64,000 nucleotides of DNA from Leuconostoc lactis KCTC 3528 = DSM 20202 (lineage in GTDB: Bacteria > Bacillota > Bacilli > Lactobacillales > Lactobacillaceae). The stretch is from NCBI RefSeq assembly GCF_014651235.1, contig NZ_BMWM01000002.1, forward strand, positions 1-64,000, read 5' to 3'. The stretch's first letter is position 1. Each line of letters begins with the position of its first letter. Below are positions 1 to 8,569 of the stretch, piece after piece. The position numbers and the translations under genes are program-made. Below the pieces are notes generated by a model. The model worked only from the letters and a program-made list of their open reading frames with translations, searched no databases and was not told the origin of the DNA.

Positions 1-57
1 TAACACCATTAAAGACCTTGATGGGTTTTTCTGTCCACTTAAATGTTCAACTTAAAT

Positions 58-89
58 TTTACAATCTGCCAAAAATTAATAATTATAAT
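58..89 (+). promoter_or_regulatory. Probable promoter of the first LysM-CAP gene
   Basis: A perfect TATAAT lies at 84-89, about 30 bases before the start codon. The -35 region is weak (TTTACA at 58-63 or TTACAA at 59-64, spacer 19-20). The ribosome binding site GGAG follows near 105-108. Bases 1-57 hold no gene. Confidence 0.5.
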
Positions 90-119
90 GAAATCTAAAT
101 CTTTGGAGTAAATATCGCA

Positions 120-1493
120 ATGGTTAACAAATTAAAGAAAACAATGTTGGCAACAGCTGCAGGTGTTGCAGCACTTGTTGGCGGTCACGCTGCTGCTTCA
201 GCTGATACAGTGGAAGTTAAGGCAGGCGACACTTTGAGTGGTATTGCTCAAGCAAATAACACAACAACAGATGAATTAGCTAAGACAAACAATATTAGTG
301 AGCAAAACTTGATCATTGCCGGACAAACATTGACAGTTGCTGACACAAAGCCAGCAGCGATTTCAGCTGATGGCACAACTTATACTGTGCAAGCTGGTGA
401 TTCATTGTCAAAGGTTGCCGAACACACAGGTGTGAATGTGGCGACACTTAAGGCATTGAACGGTTTGTCAGCAACTGATTTGATCGTGACTGGTCAAACA
501 TTGGCATTGAAAGCAGCGCCAGCAGCAACTGCACCAACAGTAACGGCAGCTGAACAAGCGCAAGATTTGACATACATCGCTGCTGCCGACGCTAACAAAG
601 ACGGCTTCATGTCACTTGACGAATACAACACATTTAAGGCAAATGGTGGTGATGTGAATCAAACAGCTGCCAAGCCAGCCGAAACAGTGACAGTTCCTGA
701 AAACGTAGCTTACATCGCTGCCGCTGATACAAACAAGGATGGCTTCATGTCAGCTGCTGAATACCAAGCTTATCAAGCTAACGGTGGCGCAGCAGCGGTT
801 GCTGCACAATCACAACAAGCAACAGTTAGTGTCCCTGAAAACGTGACTTACATCGCCGCCGGTGATACAAACAAGGATGGCTTTATGTCAACTGCTGAAT
901 ACCAAGCTTACCAAGCTAATGGTGGCGCAGCAGCAGCTGCTGCACAACCACAACAAGCAGCGCCAGCAGCAGCTAGTGTGCCTGAGAATGTGACTTACAT
1001 CGCTGCTGCTGACACAAACAAAGATGGCTTCATGTCAGCTGCTGAATACCAAGCTTATAAGGCTAATGGTGGCGCAACGGCTACACCTGCACAACCAGCT
1101 GCCCGTGTTACAAATGTTTCAACACAAGCAGCGGCACCAGTCGCTTCTTCAGCTGTTCAAACGATTTTGAACTCATTGAACGCAAAGCGTGCAGCGCTTG
1201 GTTTGGCGCCTGTTCGTTTGGATGCTGGTTTGTCAGCGCGTGCCCAAGCGCGTGCCTATAACGCTGTGAATAATGGCGGATTACCATCAAATCACTTCAG
1301 TACAAATGGTGAAGTTGTTGCCATTGGTTGGAGTGCTGGTACCGTGATCAACGCTTGGTACAACGAAACCAACATGATGACAAATGGCACACCAGGACAC
1401 CAAATGTGGGTTGCTAACGCACGTGCCTCAGCTGTTGGCTTTGGTATTGTGGGTAACACAATTGTCGGTGTATCTGACGCCGGTCAATATTAA
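120..1493 (+). CDS. Secreted LysM / EF-hand repeat / CAP-domain protein
   Basis: A 457-residue exported protein predicted to bind peptidoglycan outside the cell. Residues 1-28 form a signal peptide ending in an Ala-rich cleavage site. Two LysM domains follow (about 30-73 and 87-130). Four near-identical repeats come next, each carrying an EF-hand-type loop D-x-N-K-D-G-F-M-S-x-x-E (residues 157-168, 203-214, 249-260, 298-309), separated by Ala/Gln/Pro-rich linkers. A CAP/SCP-like domain ends the protein (about 345-457). LysM binds glycan chains. The loops predict calcium binding, which is an inference. The CAP role in bacteria is poorly known. The paralogue at 2059-3075 has only one EF-type loop. 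A GGAG about 11 bases upstream supports this start. Confidence 0.85.
   Translation: MVNKLKKTMLATAAGVAALVGGHAAASADTVEVKAGDTLSGIAQANNTTTDELAKTNNISEQNLIIAGQTLTVADTKPAAISADGTTYTVQAGDSLSKVAEHTGVNVATLKALNGLSATDLIVTGQTLALKAAPAATAPTVTAAEQAQDLTYIAAADANKDGFMSLDEYNTFKANGGDVNQTAAKPAETVTVPENVAYIAAADTNKDGFMSAAEYQAYQANGGAAAVAAQSQQATVSVPENVTYIAAGDTNKDGFMSTAEYQAYQANGGAAAAAAQPQQAAPAAASVPENVTYIAAADTNKDGFMSAAEYQAYKANGGATATPAQPAARVTNVSTQAAAPVASSAVQTILNSLNAKRAALGLAPVRLDAGLSARAQARAYNAVNNGGLPSNHFSTNGEVVAIGWSAGTVINAWYNETNMMTNGTPGHQMWVANARASAVGFGIVGNTIVGVSDAGQY
562..1075 (+). repeat. In-gene tandem repeat encoding EF-hand-type loops
   Basis: Four copies of a unit of about 138-147 bases. Each encodes a tyrosine-isoleucine-alanine lead, the 12-residue acidic loop and an A-E-Y-x-A-Y tail. 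The last three units are nearly identical at the DNA level, so copy number could change by slippage or recombination. The units are in frame and coding, so this is not a CRISPR array. Confidence 0.85.
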
Positions 1494-1503
1494 TACATGA
1501 CGC

Positions 1504-1854
1504 ATGGCTAATAATTGGCTAGATATCGCACTAACGCAGTTGGGGAAAACATACCAGTCCTCAGGTGCGTTTGTTGCTTTTGTCATGAACACGTCCAACA
1601 TCAAAGCTGATGGTCAAACGGGTCATTGGTCACAAGACCTGATTGATTTACTTTATGATGTGTATGAACTCAATACTGTTGAAAATACGCGGCCGGGAGA
1701 TTTGTTGTTTTGGGGGATTCCTGAACAGCCTTATAGTGTTGGCATCTATGTCGGTGGCAGCCATTATGTTGCTGTTGATGAAAATGACGCCCAGGTTAAG
1801 ATTCAGACGCTGAATCAGAGTTGGTGTCCGACATTTGCTGGCACAGTGCTTTAG
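1504..1854 (+). CDS. NlpC/P60-like protein lacking catalytic Cys and His
   Basis: A 116-residue protein with the outline of an NlpC/P60 peptidase: an L-G-K-x-Y lead, a helix with G-A-F-V-A-F-V where active enzymes have D-C-S-G-F-V, a R-P-G-D-L-L-F-W strand, and V-G-I-Y-V-G-G where active enzymes place the catalytic His just before VGIY. The Cys position reads Ser/Gly and the His position reads Ser, so hydrolysis looks impossible. It has no signal peptide. It starts 10 bases after the LysM-CAP stop with no Shine-Dalgarno, so translation is probably coupled. It may be a binding module or an inhibitor. A degrading remnant is the alternative. Confidence 0.55.
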   Translation: MANNWLDIALTQLGKTYQSSGAFVAFVMNTSNIKADGQTGHWSQDLIDLLYDVYELNTVENTRPGDLLFWGIPEQPYSVGIYVGGSHYVAVDENDAQVKIQTLNQSWCPTFAGTVL

Positions 1855-1884
1855 ATTTGGTTTGAAACCAAAAAGAAATGTAAT

Positions 1885-2019
1885 TGTCACAAAAGACATT
1901 TAAAATCCTTTTTTGTGACATGTTTGTATTCTTGATAACGAAGTGAAAAGAATGCACAACATCTACGTTATGCTAATTTGGTACACTTATCATTGTCGAG
2001 AAGACCTCAAACAATGATA
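1885..2019 (+). other. Intergenic region with two inverted repeats
   Basis: The 204-base gap between genes holds a perfect 10-base inverted repeat (TGTCACAAAA at 1885-1894, complement at 1911-1920) and a perfect 9-base one (TATCATTGT at 1988-1996, complement at 2011-2019). The first may terminate the upstream operon or be an operator. The second lies in the probable 5' UTR of the next gene. Confidence 0.5.
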
Positions 2020-2058
2020 CTTAATCAAGTCTTTAACTTTTAAGGAGTTACCTATATT

Positions 2059-3075
2059 ATGAAAACATCTACTATGCTTAAATCTGCTGTTGCTGCCGGC
2101 GCATTTGCTGTTGCTGGTGTGGCAACTGCCAATGCTGATACAATTACTGTTCAAGCTGGTGATACTTTATCAAAGTTAGCGCGTGCCAATGGTACAACTG
2201 TTGATGCCTTAGCAAAGGCCAACGGTATTTCAAATCCTAACTTGATTTTTGTTGGGCAACAATTACAAACTGAAGGGACTGCTAACGCTGCAGCGCCAGC
2301 CCAACCGGCTGCAACGCAACCTGCAGCTTCAGCCCCAGCATCATCCGCTAATGGGACTTATACAGTGAAGGCTGGCGACACGTTGAACCGTATCGCTGCT
2401 GCTAACGGCACATCAGTTGCCGCACTTGCTGCTGCTAACGGGATTCAAAACATTAACTTGATCGCGGTTGGTCAAGTATTGAAGTTGTCTGCTGATACAA
2501 CTGCCCCAGCAGCAACACCAGCGCCGGCTCAACCAGCTGCGCCAGCCCAACCAGCTGCTTCTGGTAGTGTCCCTGATGACGTGAAGTACATTGCAGCGGC
2601 TGATACAAACCGTGATGGCTTTATGACAGCTGCTGAATACTTGGCTTATCAAGCTAATGGTGGCACAACTGCCCCAGCAGCTCCTGCAGCCGCAGCACCA
2701 CAAGTGACACAAGTTTCAACAGCTGGTAACTCAGCTGCAGCAACGATGTTGAATTCATTGAACGCCTTTCGTGCGTCATTGGGACTACGTCCAGTAACTT
2801 TGGATGCTGGTTTGTCAGCGCAAGCACAATCACGTGCTTACAACGCTGTTGCAAATGGTGGCTTGCCAACAAACCACTTCCGCACAAATGGTGAAGTCGT
2901 TGCCATTGGCTTTGGTTTCAACCAAGTAATTAGTGCTTGGTATAACGAAACAGGCATGATGACAAATGGTACACCAGGTCACCGTATGTGGGTCACTAAC
3001 CCACGCGCAACATCAGTTGGTTTTGGTGTTGTTGGTGGCACAATTGTTGCCGTATCTAACGTTGGTCAATACTAA
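2059..3075 (+). CDS. Secreted LysM / CAP-domain protein, paralogue of the first gene
   Basis: A 338-residue exported protein. It has a signal peptide (1-27), LysM domains at about 28-71 and 100-143, Ala/Pro/Gln-rich linkers, a single EF-hand-type loop D-T-N-R-D-G-F-M-T-A-A-E at residues 182-193, and a C-terminal CAP-like domain (about 228-338) strongly similar to that of the gene at 120-1493. The two probably arose by duplication, with repeat gain or loss since. AAGGAG ahead of the start fits the ATG at 2059. An intrinsic terminator follows. The predicted location is the cell wall or outside the cell. The enzymatic role is unknown. Confidence 0.85.
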   Translation: MKTSTMLKSAVAAGAFAVAGVATANADTITVQAGDTLSKLARANGTTVDALAKANGISNPNLIFVGQQLQTEGTANAAAPAQPAATQPAASAPASSANGTYTVKAGDTLNRIAAANGTSVAALAAANGIQNINLIAVGQVLKLSADTTAPAATPAPAQPAAPAQPAASGSVPDDVKYIAAADTNRDGFMTAAEYLAYQANGGTTAPAAPAAAAPQVTQVSTAGNSAAATMLNSLNAFRASLGLRPVTLDAGLSAQAQSRAYNAVANGGLPTNHFRTNGEVVAIGFGFNQVISAWYNETGMMTNGTPGHRMWVTNPRATSVGFGVVGGTIVAVSNVGQY

Positions 3076-3085
3076 TAAAATCCTT

Positions 3086-3114
3086 AAAGACGCCCTTGCC
3101 GGCGTCTTTTTTTT
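3086..3114 (+). terminator. Intrinsic terminator after LysM-CAP gene 2
   Basis: Stem AAAGACGCC (3086-3094) pairs perfectly with 3101-3109 across a six-base loop and runs into a T tract. Confidence 0.9.
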
Positions 3115-3144
3115 GTATAATAGTAGGTAGAGGATCATAGTCTT

Positions 3145-4398
3145 ATGACATTAGTTTTTACAACACTAACACCAGAAGAATATAACCAATTTGAATTACA
3201 GCAACCATTAGGTAGCTATACGCAATCTGTTTTACAATATCACCTTTTGCGTCAACGCCAGCGTGACGCATTTTTGTTGGGTGTTAAAGATGACGACACA
3301 ATCGTTGCGGCGGCATTAGTCACCACCGAAATGACACGTTTTGGACAGGTCTATCTATTTGATCGTGGGCCATTGATGGACTTTAGTGATCGTGAGTTGC
3401 TGGTATTTTTCGCCCGGTCAGTGCGTCATTTTGCTAAAAAGCAAGGGGCGCTCTATATCATTTGGCGTCCGAATGTTACTTATGCCAATACGGATGATAA
3501 GGGGCAATTAATTGGTAGTACAAATGATCAATTCTTAACGATGATGACGACTGCGTGCTTCACGCACGAACCATTCCAATTTGGTATGTCAACAACGGGG
3601 TCGCCAACTTGGGAATATGTGAAACCATTAGCTGGCTTAGATAATGAACGGGCGATTCGCCAATCTTACACGAAGAACGCGCAATATTATTTAAAGAAAA
3701 ATCAGCAGTTTGGCATCCAATTGCGCGAACTATCACGGGAAGAGTTACCAGCGTTTAAGCAGTTAACCCAAACGACGGCGGATCGGCTACATTATCACGA
3801 TAAGGACTTATCGTTTTATGAAGCGATTTATGATAATTATGGTGACGACGCCACTTTTATTTTTGCAGAATTGAACTTTGAACGTTACATAGCAGAAGAA
3901 AGCGCCAAGATTGCAGCGTTGGATCAAAAGTTAGCTAAAATTCAAGAAAAAATTGATAAATACCCGCATCAAGATAAGTTTAAGCGCCAATTTGCCGAAT
4001 TTGATGATCAAAAGCAACATCACATTAAGCGTGTTGAAAAGGCCAACCAACAATTTGCAGCCGCTGGTCAAGCAACGGTTGTTGTTGCTGGGGCACTGTT
4101 TATTGCGCAACCACAGGAAATGACTTACTTGTATTCTGGCACGTATGAGGCTTATATGGATTATTATGCGCCGTATCAGATTCAAGATGCGATGATCCAA
4201 CGGGCAGTGGCACAGGGGATACCGCTTTATAATTTTTATGGTATTTCAGGTCGGTTTGATGGTTCTGATGGTGTGTTAGGCTTTAAAACAGCATTTGCTG
4301 GACATGCGCGTCAGTTAGTCGGTGACTTTATTTTACCGGTGAATGGCACAAAATACCGGCTTTATCGGTTATTAAAGCGTTTAACAGGACGCGGTTAA
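3145..4398 (+). CDS. FemABX-family peptidoglycan interpeptide bridge aminoacyltransferase
   Basis: A 417-residue cytoplasmic or membrane-associated protein of the FemA/FemX/MurM family. These proteins use aminoacyl-tRNA to add bridge amino acids to lipid-linked muropeptide. Two GNAT-like halves are visible, the second ending in Y-N-F-Y-G-I-S-G-R-F, a typical FemABX signature. The half-domains are separated by a charged coiled coil at about 250-300, the arm found in FemA/MurM but missing in the shortest FemX. The GAGGAT site about 10 bases upstream fits this ATG. Which amino acid it adds (Ala or Ser would be usual for the group) cannot be read from sequence. Confidence 0.85.
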   Translation: MTLVFTTLTPEEYNQFELQQPLGSYTQSVLQYHLLRQRQRDAFLLGVKDDDTIVAAALVTTEMTRFGQVYLFDRGPLMDFSDRELLVFFARSVRHFAKKQGALYIIWRPNVTYANTDDKGQLIGSTNDQFLTMMTTACFTHEPFQFGMSTTGSPTWEYVKPLAGLDNERAIRQSYTKNAQYYLKKNQQFGIQLRELSREELPAFKQLTQTTADRLHYHDKDLSFYEAIYDNYGDDATFIFAELNFERYIAEESAKIAALDQKLAKIQEKIDKYPHQDKFKRQFAEFDDQKQHHIKRVEKANQQFAAAGQATVVVAGALFIAQPQEMTYLYSGTYEAYMDYYAPYQIQDAMIQRAVAQGIPLYNFYGISGRFDGSDGVLGFKTAFAGHARQLVGDFILPVNGTKYRLYRLLKRLTGRG

Positions 4399-4460
4399 AC
4401 AGTGCTTTGAGATTAGTCGCGATGACATCATTGGTTTTATCTGTATGAGGAGGCAATTTT

Positions 4461-5138
4461 ATGGAATTGACACATTTTGGACATGCCGCATTACGAATTG
4501 TGTCGGATGGCACAACTATCTTAGTGGATCCGTTTATCACGCAAAATCCTTTTTTAAATCACGCTGATGAACTAGTTGAGACACTGGCGGCTGATTTTAT
4601 TATCGTGACCCATCCGCATGCAGATCATGTCGGCGACACGTTGGCGATTGCACAACGTACAGGGGCCACAATTGTTGTCTTAGCAGATACGCACTATGAG
4701 TTTTTGGCGACTAATGATTTACCGGTTATTGCCCCGAATTTTGGCGGTGAGGTGCAACTTACCCCAACCATTAAAGTTAAATTCTACCCAGCCTGGCATG
4801 CGGTGACAACTGATGGAAATGCTAGTATGTCGGCAGGATTTGCCTTAACTATTGAAGGCAAATTATTGTATTTTGCAGGTGATACGGGCTTGTATTACGA
4901 TTTGAAACTGGTGGCATTGCGGCAACCGGTTGATATGGCGTTTTTACCAATTGGTGGCTATTATACAATGACACAAGATGATGCCCTGATTGCAGCGAGT
5001 TTCTTAACGGCGGCGCACGTGCTGCCAATCCACTATGATACTTTTCCAAAAATTAAAGCTGATGTGACACGTTTTATTGCTGATTTACCGGATGGTGTTG
5101 GCTTCAAACCAGCTATTGGTCAACCCTTTAATTTTTAG
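4461..5138 (+). CDS. Metallo-beta-lactamase-fold metal-dependent hydrolase (UPF0173 type)
   Basis: A 225-residue protein with the metal-binding motif T-H-P-H-A-D-H-V-G-D near residue 50 and later F-A-G-D-T-G and L-P-I-H-Y-D strands, as in the UPF0173 / YtkL family. Length matches the family. The substrate is not known for this family. GAGGAGGC just upstream fixes the start. It sits between femX and the LCP gene with short gaps but no obvious functional link. Confidence 0.85.
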   Translation: MELTHFGHAALRIVSDGTTILVDPFITQNPFLNHADELVETLAADFIIVTHPHADHVGDTLAIAQRTGATIVVLADTHYEFLATNDLPVIAPNFGGEVQLTPTIKVKFYPAWHAVTTDGNASMSAGFALTIEGKLLYFAGDTGLYYDLKLVALRQPVDMAFLPIGGYYTMTQDDALIAASFLTAAHVLPIHYDTFPKIKADVTRFIADLPDGVGFKPAIGQPFNF

Positions 5139-5173
5139 TGGTATAATGATTAAATATTTAATTGGGGGCCAGT

Positions 5174-6358
5174 ATGGACAATGAAATCATGAGCCGGTCA
5201 GCACGGCGTGAACAACAGCAACAAACACCACAGATGCCAAATGGTGGCGGGCAGCCACCAAAAAAGCCACGCCGTCGCCGTAAATGGTGGCGTTGGGTAT
5301 TGGGACTGGTGGTGTTACTCGGCATTATTGGTGGGATCGTCTTTGCTATGATTTTGGGTAACGTCCACAAATCAGTGGATAAAATGTATCGTAGTGCTAA
5401 TGTCACTAAAGCACGTAATGTCACGGATCTCTTGAAAGCGGGAAAGCCGTTTTCAATGCTTGTCTTAGGGACTGATACTGGGGCGTTAAAGCGAGATCGT
5501 ACGGGCTTAACTGACTCCATGATGATCATTACGGTGAACCCAAAGACGAAAACAACGACGATGATGTCGATTCCACGTGATATCATGGTCGCCATTGCTG
5601 GGGCAGAATCAACTTTCCCACAAAAGTTAAACGCAGCCTTTCCAATTGCTGGCGTGGGTGCGACAATCACGACTTTGCAAAACTATCTAAACGTGCCGAT
5701 TGACTTTTATGTGTTGGTGAACATGGGTGGTTTAGAAAAGTTGATTGATCAAGTTGGCGGTGTTCAAGTGGTCTCCCCATTGACTTTTACTTATACGCCG
5801 GAAGCAGATACAACCCCTGAAACCTTTAAATACTTTAAGGGCAAGTCACAGTTTGAATATGCTAAGGACGGTAAAAATTTCAAGTCCTATACGACGATGG
5901 ATGGTAATGCCGCTTTGTCATTTTCACGGATGCGTTATGATGATCCGCAAGGCGATTATGGTCGCCAGTTACGGCAACGTCTCGTTTTGCAAGCATTACT
6001 GAAAAAGTCAGCTAGTGTATCAACGCTGTTGAACGACAAGTTTATGGCCTCAATTGCAACCAACGTTGAAACGGATATGACTTACAATGATCTGATGAAT
6101 CTGGCCAAGAAATATATGCCGGCAACTAAAAATCAAGTGTCTGAACATATGCAAGGTGTTGGTGACATGTATGCTGGGGTGAGTTACCAAATGGTGCCTG
6201 AATCTGAGAAACAACGTGTGACGAATAAATTACGACAATCACTGGACTTACCGGCTAAAAAGACTGGGACGCAGTTTGGAAGTGCGGTACCCGCATCTGA
6301 TTACTGGATTGCTGAGCGAAATCTTAACGTGATTAACGAAACACTAGATCCGCAATAA
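5174..6358 (+). CDS. LytR-CpsA-Psr (LCP) family cell-wall ligase
   Basis: About 394 residues: a basic, Gln-rich cytoplasmic tail, one membrane helix (about residues 40-62) and an extracellular LCP domain with the typical T-D-S-M-M-I...S-I-P-R-D block. LCP enzymes move glycopolymers such as teichoic acid or capsule from the lipid carrier to peptidoglycan. I chose ATG 5174 because a GGGGG Shine-Dalgarno (5164-5168) sits 5 bases upstream; a TTG at 5162 would overlap that site. An intrinsic terminator follows directly. Confidence 0.88.
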   Translation: MDNEIMSRSARREQQQQTPQMPNGGGQPPKKPRRRRKWWRWVLGLVVLLGIIGGIVFAMILGNVHKSVDKMYRSANVTKARNVTDLLKAGKPFSMLVLGTDTGALKRDRTGLTDSMMIITVNPKTKTTTMMSIPRDIMVAIAGAESTFPQKLNAAFPIAGVGATITTLQNYLNVPIDFYVLVNMGGLEKLIDQVGGVQVVSPLTFTYTPEADTTPETFKYFKGKSQFEYAKDGKNFKSYTTMDGNAALSFSRMRYDDPQGDYGRQLRQRLVLQALLKKSASVSTLLNDKFMASIATNVETDMTYNDLMNLAKKYMPATKNQVSEHMQGVGDMYAGVSYQMVPESEKQRVTNKLRQSLDLPAKKTGTQFGSAVPASDYWIAERNLNVINETLDPQ

Positions 6359-6360
6359 AC

Positions 6361-6390
6361 AAAAAACGATTACGTCTGTAATCGTTTTTT
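6361..6390 (+). terminator. Intrinsic terminator after the LCP gene
   Basis: A 13-base perfect stem (6361-6373 with 6378-6390), four-base loop, T-rich 3' arm. Confidence 0.92.
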
Positions 6391-6475
6391 TACGTCTTCT
6401 AGATATATTGCTGACGTAATAACGATAATGCTTGGTTACAATAAAGGTGTTGAATAAAAGAAATGGAGATGGCTC

Positions 6476-7492
6476 ATGCAGGTAGCAGGGGATACTTTAC
6501 AACACCACGACGTTCAATTTGGTGAACGAAACAAACGGCACATTTTTCATACGACACCGGCGGAAAAACGGGTGGTGCTCGTTTTGTTAGGTATCGGGGC
6601 GTTATCATTAGTAATCGCAACATTTTTTGATAAAAATTTGACGCAAGTGATCATGAATCAAAACTCAATTTTTGGTAATTTGTTCCAAAACTATGCGGAT
6701 CAAGGGGCACAAGTCGTGACGTTCACTTCTGCTGAAGTGATTGCGTGGTTTATTTGGCGCCGGATCGATGATGTGGTGATTAAGTACATCATGACTGCCG
6801 GTATGCTTATCTTGGCATTTAACCAAATGCTAGCGTTATTACAAGATGCGCTAAGTTACACTTTCTCAATGTTAAATAATATTCAAAAAGGTGTCCCAAT
6901 GGGGATTGCTAACAATACCGCAGCGGTACAAAATTACCCCGAAGCGTTACGTTGGGGGTTGGCAATTATCTTGACCGCGGTATTATCACTGATCTTTGCC
7001 AATTGGCTGAACAAAAAGTCAGATGACGATATGAACTATCTGATTGTTGTGGCTATTGTCGGCATTGCAACTGTCTTCATTGTGCAAACAATGATCGGCG
7101 AAATGAAAACGTTGTGGGGGCGCTTCCGACCTTACGAAATGACCACCGTTTCTGGGCACGCGTTTAGCGAATTTACGCCTTGGTATCATATGAATGGCGC
7201 CAACGGCCATAATTCATTCCCGTCAGGGCATACAATGTCGGGTTGGTTATTCTTATATTTGGCCTTGTTTGTCCCCCGAGAAAACATTTCCGCACAAAAG
7301 AAAATGACGATTTTTGGGATTGCGATGGGCATTTTAACTGGCTTGAGCCGCGTGCGAATTGGGGCGCACTGGTTGAGTGATTTGACAGTTTCTAGCATTT
7401 TGACCGGTCTATTAATCTTTGCGGCCAGTCGCTTAATCGGGGCACATTTTGTTGAAAACCAGTCAACATTACGTCAGTTATCCTACGAATAA
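6476..7492 (+). CDS. PAP2-family membrane phosphatase
   Basis: A 338-residue integral membrane protein with about six hydrophobic helices. All three PAP2 signatures are present: K-T-L-W-G-R-F-R-P, F-P-S-G-H-T and S-R-V-R-I-G-A-H-W-L-S-D, so it should be active. Likely substrates are undecaprenyl pyrophosphate or phosphatidylglycerol phosphate; sequence alone does not decide. The cell-wall neighbourhood favours lipid-carrier recycling. A GGAG site upstream supports ATG 6476. Confidence 0.85.
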   Translation: MQVAGDTLQHHDVQFGERNKRHIFHTTPAEKRVVLVLLGIGALSLVIATFFDKNLTQVIMNQNSIFGNLFQNYADQGAQVVTFTSAEVIAWFIWRRIDDVVIKYIMTAGMLILAFNQMLALLQDALSYTFSMLNNIQKGVPMGIANNTAAVQNYPEALRWGLAIILTAVLSLIFANWLNKKSDDDMNYLIVVAIVGIATVFIVQTMIGEMKTLWGRFRPYEMTTVSGHAFSEFTPWYHMNGANGHNSFPSGHTMSGWLFLYLALFVPRENISAQKKMTIFGIAMGILTGLSRVRIGAHWLSDLTVSSILTGLLIFAASRLIGAHFVENQSTLRQLSYE

Positions 7493-7509
7493 GCAATCAA
7501 CATTACCCT

Positions 7510-7539
7510 AACGACAGATCATAAAGGTCTGTCGTTTTT
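7510..7539 (+). terminator. Intrinsic terminator after the PAP2 gene
   Basis: AACGACAGA (7510-7518) pairs with 7528-7536 and ends in TTTTT. Confidence 0.88.
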
Positions 7540-7648
7540 AATATTGTGCCAAACTGTCTTCATAACGAGATTGTAATATGCTTAAATGCCCGTTTGATAG
7601 GCTTATTTGTTATACTAGTAAGTAATAAATTATATCTAGGATAGGCAC

Positions 7649-8569
7649 ATGAGCTATTTAGCTATTGTTGATCTCGGTAGTAATTCAGCCAGAATGGTTG
7701 TGGAAGCACTACACGAAGATGGGACGTATACGGAAATTATCCGTGAAAAACAAGATACGCGCATTGCCCAGGGGATGGGAGCAGAGCAGATTTTAAAAGA
7801 AGTTCCCATAGCGCGCACGATTGCGGCACTCAAACATTTTCAATCGGTCTATGCACCGTTTGCGCCAACCGTGATTGCCATTACGACGGCTGCTGTTCGC
7901 GTGGCGAAAAATCAAGCTGCGTTCTTAGCGCGCGTTGAACGTGAAACCGGTCTCCAATTTCGCGTATTGACAGGAGAAGAAGAAGCCTACTATGATTATT
8001 TGGGTGTGGTGTCAACGTTACCAATCCACGATGCCGTCATATTAGATACAGGTGGCGCTTCAGTTGAACTAATTGGCGTGTCAGCTGGTCAAGACAAAGC
8101 GGCCATTAGTTTGCCTTTTGGGGCGGTGACGCTATCAGAAAAGTTTCATTTGGCAAATGACATCGAACAAGCCAATATCACGGCGGCATGTGATGATATC
8201 TTATCACAGTATCAGACGTTACCTTGGTTGAAAAAATATGTCGGGCAACCAGTGGTTTTGTTAGGTGGGGCTAATCGCTCACTGGCGCGGATGGGTCAAA
8301 AATTGTCGCCTGATCAAGCAACGACGACATTACAAGGGTTTGATATGTCGATTGAGAAAGTACAACAAATCTTTTCCCGCTTACGGCAAATGAGTCGGCC
8401 AGAACGGGAACGTATGGCTGGTTTGGAAGTATCACGGGCTGATATTATTGTCAGTGGCCTATTGCCATTGTTAAATTTAATGACGGTGATACAGTCACCA
8501 CGCGTTATTTTTTCGGAAAGTGGCGTGCGTGAGGGGTTAATTGCAGAAATGATGAAAAATAATGCCTAA
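7649..8569 (+). CDS. Ppx/GppA-family exopolyphosphatase
   Basis: A 306-residue cytoplasmic phosphatase of the ASKHA fold. The first phosphate motif V-D-L-G-S-N-S-A-R is at the N terminus and a second, L-D-T-G-G-A-S-V-E, is near residue 135. It is the short form without the C-terminal HD-like domain, as is common in lactic acid bacteria. Its substrate may be polyphosphate or (p)ppGpp. It is the first gene of a tightly packed four-gene operon: its 3' end overlaps the HMG-CoA reductase start by 8 bases. Confidence 0.85.
   Translation: MSYLAIVDLGSNSARMVVEALHEDGTYTEIIREKQDTRIAQGMGAEQILKEVPIARTIAALKHFQSVYAPFAPTVIAITTAAVRVAKNQAAFLARVERETGLQFRVLTGEEEAYYDYLGVVSTLPIHDAVILDTGGASVELIGVSAGQDKAAISLPFGAVTLSEKFHLANDIEQANITAACDDILSQYQTLPWLKKYVGQPVVLLGGANRSLARMGQKLSPDQATTTLQGFDMSIEKVQQIFSRLRQMSRPERERMAGLEVSRADIIVSGLLPLLNLMTVIQSPRVIFSESGVREGLIAEMMKNNA

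Noticed and set aside
562-1075. Regular repeats resembling a CRISPR or satellite array
   Set aside because: The units are in frame inside one gene, have no unique spacers and encode calcium-type loops.
2413-2887. Minus-strand open frames under the LysM-CAP genes (one Cys/Trp-rich)
   Set aside because: They are reverse shadows of Ala/Gln-rich coding repeats and lack ribosome sites.
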